In this document: piece by piece, positions 1 through 11,300 of the stretch
How the letters are laid out: each line of letters begins with the position of its first letter
How positions within the stretch are numbered: position 1 is the first letter of the stretch
Assembly (NCBI GenBank): GCA_036852015.1
Contig: JAANDG010000045.1
Span: 1-64,000 of the forward strand
DNA from: Pelodera strongyloides
Taxonomy: Eukaryota > Nematoda > Chromadorea > Rhabditida > Rhabditidae
DNA length: 64,000 bases
Direction: 5' to 3'
The notes under the pieces: model-generated
Databases searched by the model: none
Seen by the model: only the letters and a program-made list of their open reading frames with translations
What the model was told of the DNA's origin: nothing
Program-made: the position numbers and the translations under genes

Positions 1-163
1 AAAAGTAAGGCAGTTCCAGTGCACTGCAAAAGCCACTCATAACTCCTCTGTCAAGGGCACGAGTTTACCTCATAGGGTCATTTTATTTGGATTTCGCATA
101 TCGTTCGGGAAATCGGCGTATTTCCCATTCAATTGCTATGCATAGTGATATTCATTAATTCAG

Positions 164-491
164 TACACATTATGCAAGTTGCAAACATACTCTGTTATGG
201 CTATAGTTGCGAATTCGAGTCGATGCTCCGAACCGTGTTGCCCAAGCCCAATGTCACGAGGTTCAGCTTTTATTCGTAATGGCAGTTTTGTCTGTCGTAT
301 TTATTGTTGGCATGTTGGCAATCACGTCTCCGGTTGACATTTCCACTTTTGATTGTGATTTCCCAACTTTCTCTGCCGTGCCAAGTGCCCTTTTTATGAA
401 ACGTCATAAGTGTAATTGCGCAGTGCCAGATTTTTACGGCGGTGCCCCGCCCGTGCCTCTGGGCCTCTGGCTGGACATAAACAATACGTAA
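164..491 (+). CDS. Weak candidate exon(s) of an unidentified gene, left edge
   Basis: The window opens with a donor-like AAAA|GTAAGG, and a TTCAG acceptor-like site ends at 163. Two frames are open after it. One runs from 164 to a TAA at 277-279. The other is a 94-codon frame at 207-491 with a hydrophobic segment (LLFVMAVLSVVFIVGMLAI) followed by a Cys-containing stretch, ending beside a GTAAG donor-like site at 488. I recognise no family, and the two frames exclude each other. This could be the last exon of a gene entering from the left, or chance open sequence. Confidence 0.2.
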
Positions 492-1771
492 GATGTAGAT
501 GATGCATCGGCCTTCTTCAGAAGCCTTGCAACTTACATGTAATTTGGTGAAGCATGTCGTTGCCATGTCGACTCAGATAGTCTCGACCGTTTCCAGAACC
601 AATTTAAAATTTGTATATTTGCGTGAAACATGCATAGCGTGTTTAGCCTCAGCCTCATGTTACACATCGAAGATATACCCTCGCCTCTGGGCTTCTACAC
701 TATTGCGCTCTGTACATGGTCAGTTCGCCTCTCTCTTGTTATTGTCACTGCGCATAGCAGACGAGCATAAGCTCCAACTTTTCCCATGAATTAAATAATG
801 TGCACTACTGTTTCATTGAGTTCTGTCTCTCAGGGATTCGAACATTTAATGCATGCTATGTATGCATTGTGCTGAATCTTTTTTTTTTTTATGAGTTTCG
901 ATTACGCTTCACGACACATCTCAGTCGGAATTGGACTCTGACCACAAGCCTTGATGACTTGATGCGTTTACGTTGTTCGTTTATCCGCACGCAACTCACA
1001 CCTTGTGCGGTGTTTCTTTTACTATTTCCCAGCTAGTTACGAAATCTTGCCTTCCGAATAGTACGGAAATTTCGGAAATACGATGTATTTATTTCTAGCG
1101 AAGCATAGAGCTTCATTATCGGACCAATTTTTTTTTTTTCTGTTCTTGTTCAGCTACGTAGCTGAGTTGGGTTGGTCAGTTGGACTTGATCTGTCTTTTG
1201 GAATGAGGGCAGCGAACTATTTTATGCTTCACGCTGTACCGAGTGCCTAAGAGGCACGCGATTCACGATGCTCCGCACATATTCATCAGTCCTGCGTGTC
1301 CTCCCTCTTCGATTTGATTGATGCCTAAACCGATGTAGTCATATGTACATAGAATATAATTGATTTATTACAGGAAGTTGTCACCAGGTCCAGGTGATCG
1401 CTTCCGATCGCTATGCTTACGCTACGCAAGTTAGTACAGTGCTCTCTTCAGTCTGACAACAAGCAAGAACCGAATATGAATTATGAGACAATTCTGAATT
1501 CTGTGTAGCCATCAATTCATGTTGTTCGCCAAATTCGTAATATCCCGGCTCATGTCGGTGCTCGTTGTGCATTTTCATTCGTTCTCGTTGTTGATGATGA
1601 ATTTTATTCGCAAACATGCTCGTTCCATCTTAAATTTCCAGTCTTCGTTTGCGGTTGGCACTGTCGTTTTATTTATTCCAAGTTAAAGATTCCATTGGCT
1701 CCACGCACAGTTACTTTACGTCGTCTACCAGTCAATGAAATGACCCACAATTTCTTAGTTCCTTATTGTAG

Positions 1772-2282
1772 AGTGCAGAACTGGAATGCTCATTCCACTG
1801 TGGAGATACTGTTCATTTCGAGATCGATGTGCCCATGTGCCTGATGTGCCAGTGCAATGCCAGCGGGTGGCCACCTCGAAAGAATTCGTAAGTTATTTAG
1901 TTATTTGGTTATTGCTATCGTCAGGTGTCTCGTTTGTCGCTTTTATTTACGCTTTAAAATAGGCCGTCTTATGTCGGCGCTTCGGTTCGTCTTTTTGAAC
2001 ATTTTATCCTCAAATTAAAGGACATCGTGTTCTTTATGAAGCCCATAATAGATGCAGTTAGCTGTTACTTAGCTTACATTTTATGTTTAAGAGAAATTCG
2101 TGTATATAAAGTGCATTTTTATTCGAACAGATCACCTTTACCGTGCCGGTACTGTGTCAGTGTCAGTCACTGCCGAGCGCGACTAACCTAACCTGACCAG
2201 AAAGTCTCTCAGGTTTCTTATCTCACTCTCACTCTTTAGAGCGAATAAAACCCTGTCACACGGGCCCGTGTCAGAGCGGTGA
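1772..2282 (+). CDS. Weak candidate: two Cys-rich exons of an unidentified gene
   Basis: Exon-like segment 1772-1887 sits between a TTATTGTAG acceptor and a GTAAGT donor. It reads in one frame as a Cys-rich peptide with six cysteines (ECSFHC, MCLMCQC). The open phase is 2, and a second segment at 2240-2282 after CTCTTTAG completes it and ends at TGA 2280-2282. The cysteine spacing suggests a secreted protein, but I do not recognise the domain. No upstream exon was found that joins it convincingly. Homology or RNA data would be needed to accept it. Confidence 0.22.
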
Positions 2283-2647
2283 TTCCGATCTCCGACGCCA
2301 CTATGCGATATCCATGTGCGACTGAGAGGAGGCCAGAACCTAAGCGCAAGGCGCAAGGATGTCCACGTCAAATAACGGTGAGGGTATTTTGGTCTTATTT
2401 GTTTTCCCTTTCATGATCGTCTTTCTCGTACTGTACATATTCAGTGAGAGGCATGTAGGATGTTGAGAAAGGAAATTTGACCATCTGTTGATAAGTGAAG
2501 CTCTAGGGCCCGATCTTGTGCATACTCGTCATATCAAAAATTTATGCACCACTGGGTTAGCTTGTACTCCATTTGTTGCACGGGGTGTCTATATCTTATT
2601 AATCTAATTGATTGGCCCTTCCATTCACTTTCACTTTGCTTGTTCTA

Positions 2648-2769
2648 CCCTCGCTCGCTCATTGTTTCATCTCCTACACCATGTGATAAAGCGTACCACA
2701 AACATAATTTTTCTTGGAGTGTAGCGTAGAGAAAAGTATAACTTTTCCCGGAGCGGAACGTAGAGAAAA
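2648..2769. repeat. 122-bp direct repeat, copy 1
   Basis: This segment is identical, as read by eye, to 3669-3790 in the same orientation, starting CCCTCGCTCGCTCATTG and ending CGTAGAGAAAA. The copies are 899 bp apart. They lack the TG...CA ends of a canonical LTR. Confidence 0.85.
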
Positions 2770-5174
2770 GTGTTGTTTGTGGGTAGCGCTATATCACATC
2801 CTACCGTATCCGCACCAATATTCGAATGCCCGCGCTCTCACGATACTGTACTTGCAGGCACTTTGCATTTTTTGCATCGTTGTGAATAATTTTTTGGGAT
2901 TGTCATTCTGGGTGTTTACTTACCCACCCACCCTTCGATTTCCCTTTTGTAGGGCAGGAAAGGGGATAATATCTGAGATCAAATGTACAGATTTTCTTTT
3001 CGAAACTAATAGTTATGAGAAGTGCAGATGGCACGATGGTAGAAATATTGTGTCATGTTTTTAAGCGTATCTGCGCATCATGACCATGCGACTATTTACA
3101 AAGTAGCTGCCAACTGTACAAAGGTACGCTAGTACGCTTGGCTTACTATTCAAGTACGATTACATGTTCGATTTAGCTATTACTAATCGTGTTAAGGTAC
3201 GCACTTCGCGTTTTCGGTACTAACCATTATGTTTAAGATTTAGCCATAGCAACCCGCAACCCTGCAAAGGTACATATGGTATAGTGGGCCGTTCTTGGGA
3301 TTTCTAGGGGTTACATTTCAGGGTTAGCTATGTATATACAGGATACCTGCTATGTTAGTATAATACTAATTGCTATTCCGGTTGACGTGTGTTATTAAGC
3401 CTTCTAACTATCAGTGTAACGTGTAATATGTTTATCTTGTTGTTTACATTGCAAGTTATTGTTGGTTCTGCCGGTACATAATTTTCAGAGACGCGTGCAT
3501 CAACCAGGCAGATCGAGAACAGGAAGGATGTCAACCATGGTGGCTGATATCCACCAGCATATGAACAAGGAATTGCGCTTGGAAGCCGTCAAGGACGCTA
3601 TCTAAGTTGGAGACTAAGCCTTGTTCAGCCATTGTCGCGTTATACGTGTTGTGAATAAACCCTCGCTGCCCTCGCTCGCTCATTGTTTCATCTCCTACAC
3701 CATGTGATAAAGCGTACCACAAACATAATTTTTCTTGGAGTGTAGCGTAGAGAAAAGTATAACTTTTCCCGGAGCGGAACGTAGAGAAAAAGAGTATTTG
3801 CGTGCGCGGCAACACATTCGCGCACACCTTTGGCGTAACCTAACAATTGCGTCCTTTGCTCAAAGTATAGTAAATCTATTATTTGTTTGACTGTATGTGC
3901 TAATAAAAATCTGTAATTTATAATTTATAATTCAAGAAAAATTTACTTCTCCCTCTTTGACCTCCGGCTCCTTTTCGACTGGATCGTCGTCAGCAGCACT
4001 ACCGCAATTAACTAGCACCTAAAGCATAAATCAAAGCGGTATTGTGCGTTGTTTATGAAATGTGCCCGTCTGCACCGGGAGGACGCCGAATGACACCCAA
4101 TAGAATGCATCACGAGTGCAGAAATTTACATATCACATAATAAGCATCATAGCCACAAAAATAAATAAATAAACTTACAAAAACCGGCAGTAGAAGTATG
4201 AAAAGGTGGCTTAGAAATGGCCACATGTTGAAGATATTATTCACTATCAAACAGCATCAATACTAAATTTGAATAGAAAGAATAAAAGTAAAAACTGTGA
4301 AATATGCTTGAATTATGTAAATTTTGACGCGGCTGCGCGGCCTTATTTGCATATCAAACAACCGACTACTTTTGACTGCTTGTGAGAAAAGGTTGCGTGT
4401 AAGCGGCGAAGTTTCGGCGGACACACTTCGTGACAAAACTCGGGTAGTGCGCGGCGAAATCCCCGCGCGAAAAGTAGCGATCACTGTACGAAAAAAATGC
4501 GAATTTTGCTGCAGAACCAAATAAAAGGGTTCACGGTGACTTCGCCAGGTTTCCATAGTATGTTGTATGTGCACTCGCGAGGGTCTGGGAAAGTCTGCGA
4601 GGCGCGCGGCGGCGCGGCGCAACGCGTTGAGTCCGCTGCGTGCAACGCTGAAGCTTTCCTCTGGAATCTAATTCCTATACGACCAGCTTGTCTTCGTTTT
4701 TGACATCGCTGTTATCAGCTCACGCGGAGAATGATAATCACCGAGCAACGTCAAGATGTCAACTTCAAGCAATGAACTGTAACATTTATCAAGAAATATT
4801 ATAAACACTACCAGCAATAAGCTAAAATCTACACGTAAATCCAAGAGTTGTGAGAAGTGGGTACTTATACACTTGTACTGGGACAGTAATAGCAATACTA
4901 AGATGGCATAATAAACTATGCAACAAAACTTCCAGAAGCACGTACACTAGGTAAAGAATGAACTTCGAATTTAAACAATATTAATTTCTGATTGTAGGCG
5001 ACTTGAATGTTATAAAGAACATAATGTACTAATTGTAAGGAAGACTGACTCAATAACTAGTAAAGAAAAAGAGTGGCATTGGTATCAAAGTAAATAATAT
5101 GAGAAAGTTGAAAAAAAACTACAGATTATGATACCACATGATATAATTTAGTAAGCAGATAATGTTTTGAATCT
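2770..5174. other. Intergenic stretch without a recognised gene
   Basis: Apart from the second direct repeat (3669-3790), this stretch holds only short frames open on both strands, such as 4263-4622, in a locally GC-rich patch (about 4320-4640, rich in GCGCG). I could not link any frame to splice sites or to a known family. The AT-rich part at 4700-5170 shows nothing I can name. Confidence 0.5.
3669..3790. repeat. 122-bp direct repeat, copy 2
   Basis: Second copy of the repeat at 2648-2769. It is preceded by GTGAATAAACCC, which resembles a polyadenylation signal. The pair may be the ends of a small terminal-repeat element, or a segmental duplication with a 1.02-kb period. Confidence 0.85.
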
Positions 5175-5920
5175 TCACGCAAAAGTGTGTCCGTTGTACG
5201 CGATTTCAGCAGCGTTCACGTCGACGAACTTGAGGTACATTCTGAAATTAATTGGATAATATCGTATGCAGTAGGCGCTCCTCTTCTCTCTGCCTCTCTC
5301 TCTCTCTCGCTCGCTCCCTTTCTCTCTCTCGTTCTACCCCGCCATTTACCGTACCTGTCTCCCTGAATTCCGAGGAACTTCTGAATGAGCGGGAAGAGCA
5401 CCTTGGCGTGCTCGTTGTTTTTCTTACCACCAAGGCCTCCGATCGAGTGGAGTTCACAGTACGCACACGGAGTGGTCGAACCACCGAACGACATCTTTTG
5501 ACCAGCCGAGACGTCGACGCAGACGTACTGTAAGATAATAGAATGCTGTATTGTACTAATTAGCCTGTGGAAAGTTAGAAGTACTTACAATTAGGTAAGA
5601 ATACTCGTGACACTAATTGGCAACATTCGGGCGGATTGGAAATTGCGACGAAACGGATGTACTGAAACTGGAATAGTGTAGGAGAATAGATGTACGCGCC
5701 TTCTGCTTATGGGCTACTAAGTTATCCTGATACTGCGGTAAATAAAATACTGAATGAAAACATGCAATACCGCGACGAACTAAAATTATATCGTAATTTT
5801 AAAATGACGCACCGACTCAGGTTTTCCAAGAATTTTGGCCACGAGAGCAGATGCTTCAGATATGAAGTCATCAGAAACCTTGTCAGCAGGAACGTTGGTC
5901 TTAACCATGAGGACGGGCAT
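5175..5920 (-). CDS. mif: Macrophage migration inhibitory factor (MIF) homologue, complete
   Basis: CDS is complement(5813..5920, 5355..5527, 5175..5241): three exons, 115 aa, the usual MIF length. MIF proteins are small homotrimeric tautomerases with cytokine-like or secreted roles. Met1 is followed by the catalytic Pro2 (MPVLMVKTNV). The protein has LGKPES with the conserved Lys near residue 33, SFGGSTTPCAYCELHSIG with an intact C-x2-C motif, and a C-terminus ending NAAEIAYNGHTFA. All introns are GT-AG and the phases agree (0, 2). The start is supported by an AATTCAG 3' splice site five bases upstream, as expected for a spliced-leader acceptor. Intron 2 contains a CT/GA microsatellite. The family is clear. 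Which of the nematode mif paralogues it is cannot be told here. Confidence 0.95.
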
Positions 5921-5925
5921 AATTA

Positions 5926-5933
5926 CTGAATTT
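5926..5933 (-). promoter_or_regulatory. Predicted trans-splice acceptor of the MIF gene
   Basis: The minus strand reads AAATTCAG, then TAATT, then the MIF ATG. This is a nematode consensus 3' splice site with no paired upstream exon seen, so I infer spliced-leader addition here. Confidence 0.55.
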
Positions 5934-6204
5934 AGCATATAATATAGTAATAATGTTTATTACTAAATTAGCATATAGTACAACCGAGAATACGCATTGG
6001 TAGTGTTCATATTTTCGAAGCAATTTCAAAAGGCACAAGAATAAGAGACGTATCAGAGCACAATGAGCCATGATGTTCATAAAAACCAAGGCAACTGTTT
6101 TGAGATGCTCATATAATATAGTGTTTTCATTTCGCAAAAATACAAAAATAAGCAAACATGAGAAATGAAGTGCAGGACTGCAGAAGGCTTCACGGCCTAT
6201 ATAA

Positions 6205-6350
<146 letters not shown>

Positions 6351-6972
6351 TCCGTTTGCCTTTCAAAAAAGAAATAAACTTCCTTCTCCAGCTGCAATGC
6401 CAAGTGAGATAGAGACAAAACGGAGCCCTATTTATGATACTTTTTGCCAAAATGTGTCAAGCCAAGAAAGCACGTGTGCTGCACCTGGTAATCAGCCAGT
6501 TCAGTATTAAAAGTCTTATCAAAATAAAATTTCAAACACTCAATCTTATAAGGACAGCCAATGGTCAGCTAGCTTGATGTGCTCTCTCTCACACACACAC
6601 ATATTCAGCTCTACTCGCATTACTTGTAAAATGTTATAAAAGTTCCAGGATGTTTTGTATAATAACTTATTCTTATTATTTAGAAAAAGGTCGCCAAAAT
6701 ACAAAAAGAATAATGTCAACGTTGCGTAAGCTATGACCCATACATAGAAGACAAGGGAACCCCTAGATTTTTGCTAGATATATCTTCCTAAGGGTGTTGG
6801 TATTCCCAATTAGGAATTTTTTTAACCTACAGAGTCTATCCTTTTAATGAATCACTTTACAGAATCCTATTTAATTACAGGAGACGTTCATTATGATATA
6901 AGTAGCATAGATTACATGCAAATACGTGCTTCGATTTCTCTAATAATTCCCTGTAGTATAGATGGGGGCATT

Positions 6973-7157
6973 TTAAAGCGAAATACCGGCCGGTTTTTGA
7001 AACCCATTGCGGACAACTGAATTCTTACGTATTTATGCTAATTTACTCAAATTTAGCTCGACTTTTTATTCTAATTTAAGTTCATTTGTATAAGCTACAT
7101 AAGAATGCTGGTGTACTCGGTGTTTGTTTCAAAAACCGGCCGGTAATTCGCTTTAGG
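6973..7157. mobile_element. TTAA-flanked palindromic DNA element, copy 1
   Basis: It begins TTAA-AGCGAAATACCGGCCGG and ends with the inverted complement (CCGGCCGGTAATTCGCTTTAG). The termini are about 35-bp inverted repeats with an AT-rich centre, and the length is about 185 bp. Same family as copies at 11076, 11839, 23296, 31401, 41308, 46113, 56357, 58971 and 63443. The TTAA boundary suggests a piggyBac-type, non-autonomous element. Confidence 0.85.
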
Positions 7158-8301
7158 GTTAAATGTAAAGGCATTTTAGCATGGAAATAACATAGCTAAA
7201 ATTAATGATTATTTTTACTGTATATTACTGATTGAAAAAGCTCGAAAGTAATTAATTTATGCCGTCAGAATGGTAATACAGCATAGCCCTCACGGTTGAT
7301 AAACACTGGGCTATTTTCAATGCCCTGTTGGCTGAGTATCTTGAACTAAAGCACTGCACCACATACGCAGGCAATTCATTCGCGCAGTGTGCGAGTGGCG
7401 AGCGCCCGCTGGTGTGCTTTGCTTTTATCATTTTAATTCGTTGGTTTTCTGCTTTATGTTTAAAACTTTGCTGTTGTTAATAACTCATATGTCTAACATA
7501 TCAAGCCTTTGTAAAACCCGATGTTTCCCGAATGCGGAACGGATGTTTTGCAGCTTGTTTGGTACTATATCAGTTTATATCCCGTTCGGCGTGGTTTAAT
7601 ATGGACACATAACATTTGTAGTTTATTAGAAACGCTAGGAATACTTTATTCGCACATACAATAAATCACAAGACCATCATTTTCATGGAGAACAGGAGAA
7701 AAGTGCTTCTTTAATCCACCAGTTGGAACCTTTCTTGTTTCTTCATTTCTTCCCTGTCCGAGAGATTGTTTGTAGTTGTTGGTCATGAATACTAATTATC
7801 CCTTTTCTACTTATAATACTAATGGAATTTCCACGTTCGTTTTGACTTCTGCTTTCCGTTGTTGCTTCGGTTTAAAACAGTCCTCACAATCGTTTTAAAA
7901 CAACTATAACATTAGCATCCTCCATTATTTTCGTGGTATTGATATATTTTCGATATTTCAGATTATTTGTGCAAGTTGGGATTTGCCCATTCAAAGCTAG
8001 TTGGTGGAGGGTCTGTTTCAAGTGAGTTTTTGCCACCTTGCCTTGTAACAAAAAAAAACATACTATGAGTCAAAGTGTGTTTTCATTGTAGCATAGTAAC
8101 ACATTTGGTTATTTAGTATATTGCTATTCCTCGCAGTTTTATTATATTGTGGGGACTTTTCTTTGCAAATGTTAACGCATGAATACTTATACTTGGATTA
8201 ATAAAAACATTTCAGGACTCTTCCTTGTAAAAAGTGCTATTCGAACTTGTATATTTATTTGATGTTGATCTGATCTCTACGTACGCAACAAAAATTCTCA
8301 A

Positions 8302-11300
8302 ATGGCGGAAAAGCGGAAATTGTTAGCCGAGATTGAAAAATGTTTCAAGAAGGTACTTTTACTTGATGAGAAGGCATGACTGTTTACATTTCACATTTAC
8401 ATTTTCCACTGTTATCATTAGTTGTACGATGTGTTTTCTAATATTAGAACGACCACATATAGCAAATAAGCATAGCCCTAAGACCTGTGACGAACATGCT
8501 TGTAAAACTGTGTTACTTAATAAAAAATGTCTTTTGAGTACGTTAAGGGACGGTCTGTTCTGATAACATACCATAAACTCCTTTATAGGAATCCTATTTT
8601 ATTTTGACGTACAATATCTGAAGTAGAAGTTAACACGCAAGCGTGGTAACGTTGCAATGTCTCACTTAAAGTAATAGATATATAACGGCTTGTTTTTGAA
8701 ATTCCCATGTAGTGTATGCAAGTAACTGCGCGATACTGCGCGATTTTTCTGTCCAATTACAATAATTTGCGGTTTGCATGTAACGTGTGGAATGTAGTTA
8801 TCCAATAACCAGCTGTTTTATCGCTTTAATTGTCATGTTGCAGATCGACGAAGGGGTGGAGGAGTTCCAGGATATTATGAACAAAATGCAGGATGCGAAC
8901 TCGGATAACCAACGGGACAAGTATCAGGATGATTTGAAAAAGGAGATCAAAAAATTGCAACGGTTGAGGGATCAGCTCAAGGGTTGGCAGAACAACTCCG
9001 ATGTAAAGGTGAGCTCGATTCTTGGCTCTTAGGTTTAAAGGACGTGTTGACGTCATATTATGTTAATTTCTTAAAAGTTAAGGTAATTAAGTTATTCAGT
9101 TGTATATATAAACAAACGCATTTCACGAAGAGTGAAGGTAAATTTACTATTTAGTTGGCAGTATTTGCCACTGCATCGTAGGTAGGTCGAATAAAAATCA
9201 ACAGACGTTTTCTAGACCCTTTTTTTATATGCAATTCAGCGTCTTACCGTTTTTAGTTTGGGGGTAGATTAGTAGCCGAAACACATTCCATTCTTTGAGT
9301 AATATGACTGCTTTTAGGATAAGGACCGATTATTGCAATACAGAAAAATCATCGAACAACGGATGGAACAGTTCAAGGTTTGTTTTACATGGTTGATTTG
9401 TTTTGTCTGATTCGTTAGGTAACTATCTATCTCCAAGCATATTTTTTGTTGTAATATATACAGGATGTTTCACTGTTTATGTATTACTAGCAGGATACGT
9501 TTGGATGACACCTCGTTGCGTGTTTCATATACTGTGAAAATTTTTCCCCGTTTAAAAATACCAGGGGCCATATTCACCACTCAATTTCCCATGGGGAATT
9601 CCCCGTCTCACATTAGAGTGCTATTTTCTGCCCCCAGGGACTATTTCCCCGAGGGAGTCGGAGTGGTGAATATGGGCTCAGAAGTCATCTAAGCGTATAA
9701 ATATCTTATTTCACAGGACATTGAACGGGAGAACAAAACGAAACCCCATTCCAAGCAGGGTTTGTGTGCCGAGGAAAAGTTAGACCCGAGGGAGAAGGAG
9801 AAGTTAGACACTGTTGAGTGGTTGCAGGCGAGTAAAGTTTTGGTGTGATTTTCGTCTAGCTGTAGGCTGTAGGATTTTGGCTTCTATCCTTTTCTGGTTA
9901 GTTTGAGATTTCAGTATTTGGTTCTTTTCTTCATCTTTTTTTTGCTGTTATATGGAACAAAGTGTAACATCGCTTTATTTTATTTCCAAGAAGTTAATAT
10001 TCCTTGAAATGATTGGGCTGCACATAAATACATGACATAAAGTAGAGGTTTATGTTTTCAATGGAAAACGTTTAGTTATTGTTTGCATACTGATATTTTT
10101 TGTTAGTCCTTATTTATCAGATTATAAACTTATTTTATCACAGATAGCATAGGCTTTTTAATATGCCCTGAAGCTGAAGTGGTAAATTGCATAAAATATT
10201 AAAATTGAATGCGCTAAACATTTACGAATAATTTTAAAAATAATCTCTTTAGTCACAAATCGCCGAGCTTGAAGTGGACGTTGATCGGACAGAAGTGCAA
10301 TTGGAAGCCTTGTCCATATCAGAATCCGGGAAGAAGGGACGGAAGGCCAAGGATGATGCCAAGAAGGGTGGAGATAAGGTGTGATAATTTATATTTTAAA
10401 AATTTATTAATATATGGTTTTCCAAGTTTATGCCGCTGCGCGACAGCGATGCTTCAAATCGAATCACCCATTGGGGCTATGCTATAATATACCTCCAAAT
10501 GTGATTTTTGTTTCTCGTAAGAAACACGATGTTTCATGTAAGGGATAATAACTTAGTTTGTTGAATGGATTGCTCGGCAATTGCCCTCTTTATGTTTTTA
10601 GAAGGTTCACAAAAAAAAACGGTTTAACGGACTCAGGTAGTGTAGATGGACTTGCTGGACTCTATAAGTCTATAACCTAAAAAAAATTACCAAAGCCTAA
10701 AAATATTAGGTTGCATTAGTGTTTTTTTTAGGCGAAGTCCGAAGTTTTGAAAAAGCACCTTGAAAGGTTGAAGTTTCATATCGAGCGGCTGGAGGTTAGT
10801 TTTAGTTTTTTTTTATTACCCGCACTCCTTGCAGCATCTCTGATTCTAGCGGGAAATATTTGACTGCTGTACCGACGAATGACGAATAGTTTTTTTTCGG
10901 ATAAAATATAGCCAACAAATGGTAACTATACCACTCGAGTCTGGTGTTTCTTTTACTATTGTATGATATAAGGTCATGAGGTGATCGGAAAGGGGAAGGT
11001 GCAAAATACATGGTTCAGCTGGCTGTTTCATTAGGCTTGCTTCCCTGTGACAGGCAAGATCATAAGTCTGCAATGTTAAAGCGAAATACTGGCCGGTTTT
11101 TGAAACGCACCGAGTAGACCAGCATTCTTATGCTGCTTATGCAAGTGAACATACATTTGAATAAAACATCGAGCAGCAACTTAGCATAAATACGTAATAA
11201 TTCAGTAGTCCACGATGCTTTTCAAAAAACGGCAGTTATCAGTTATTTGTGTTTTAGCTGTAGAGGTTTTTCATTTTCAGTTGTGTATGCGATTGGTAAA

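Noticed and set aside
1417..1617. 66-codon minus-strand frame and an overlapping plus-strand frame
   Set aside because: Both look protein-like, but they exclude each other and neither joins to convincing splice sites.
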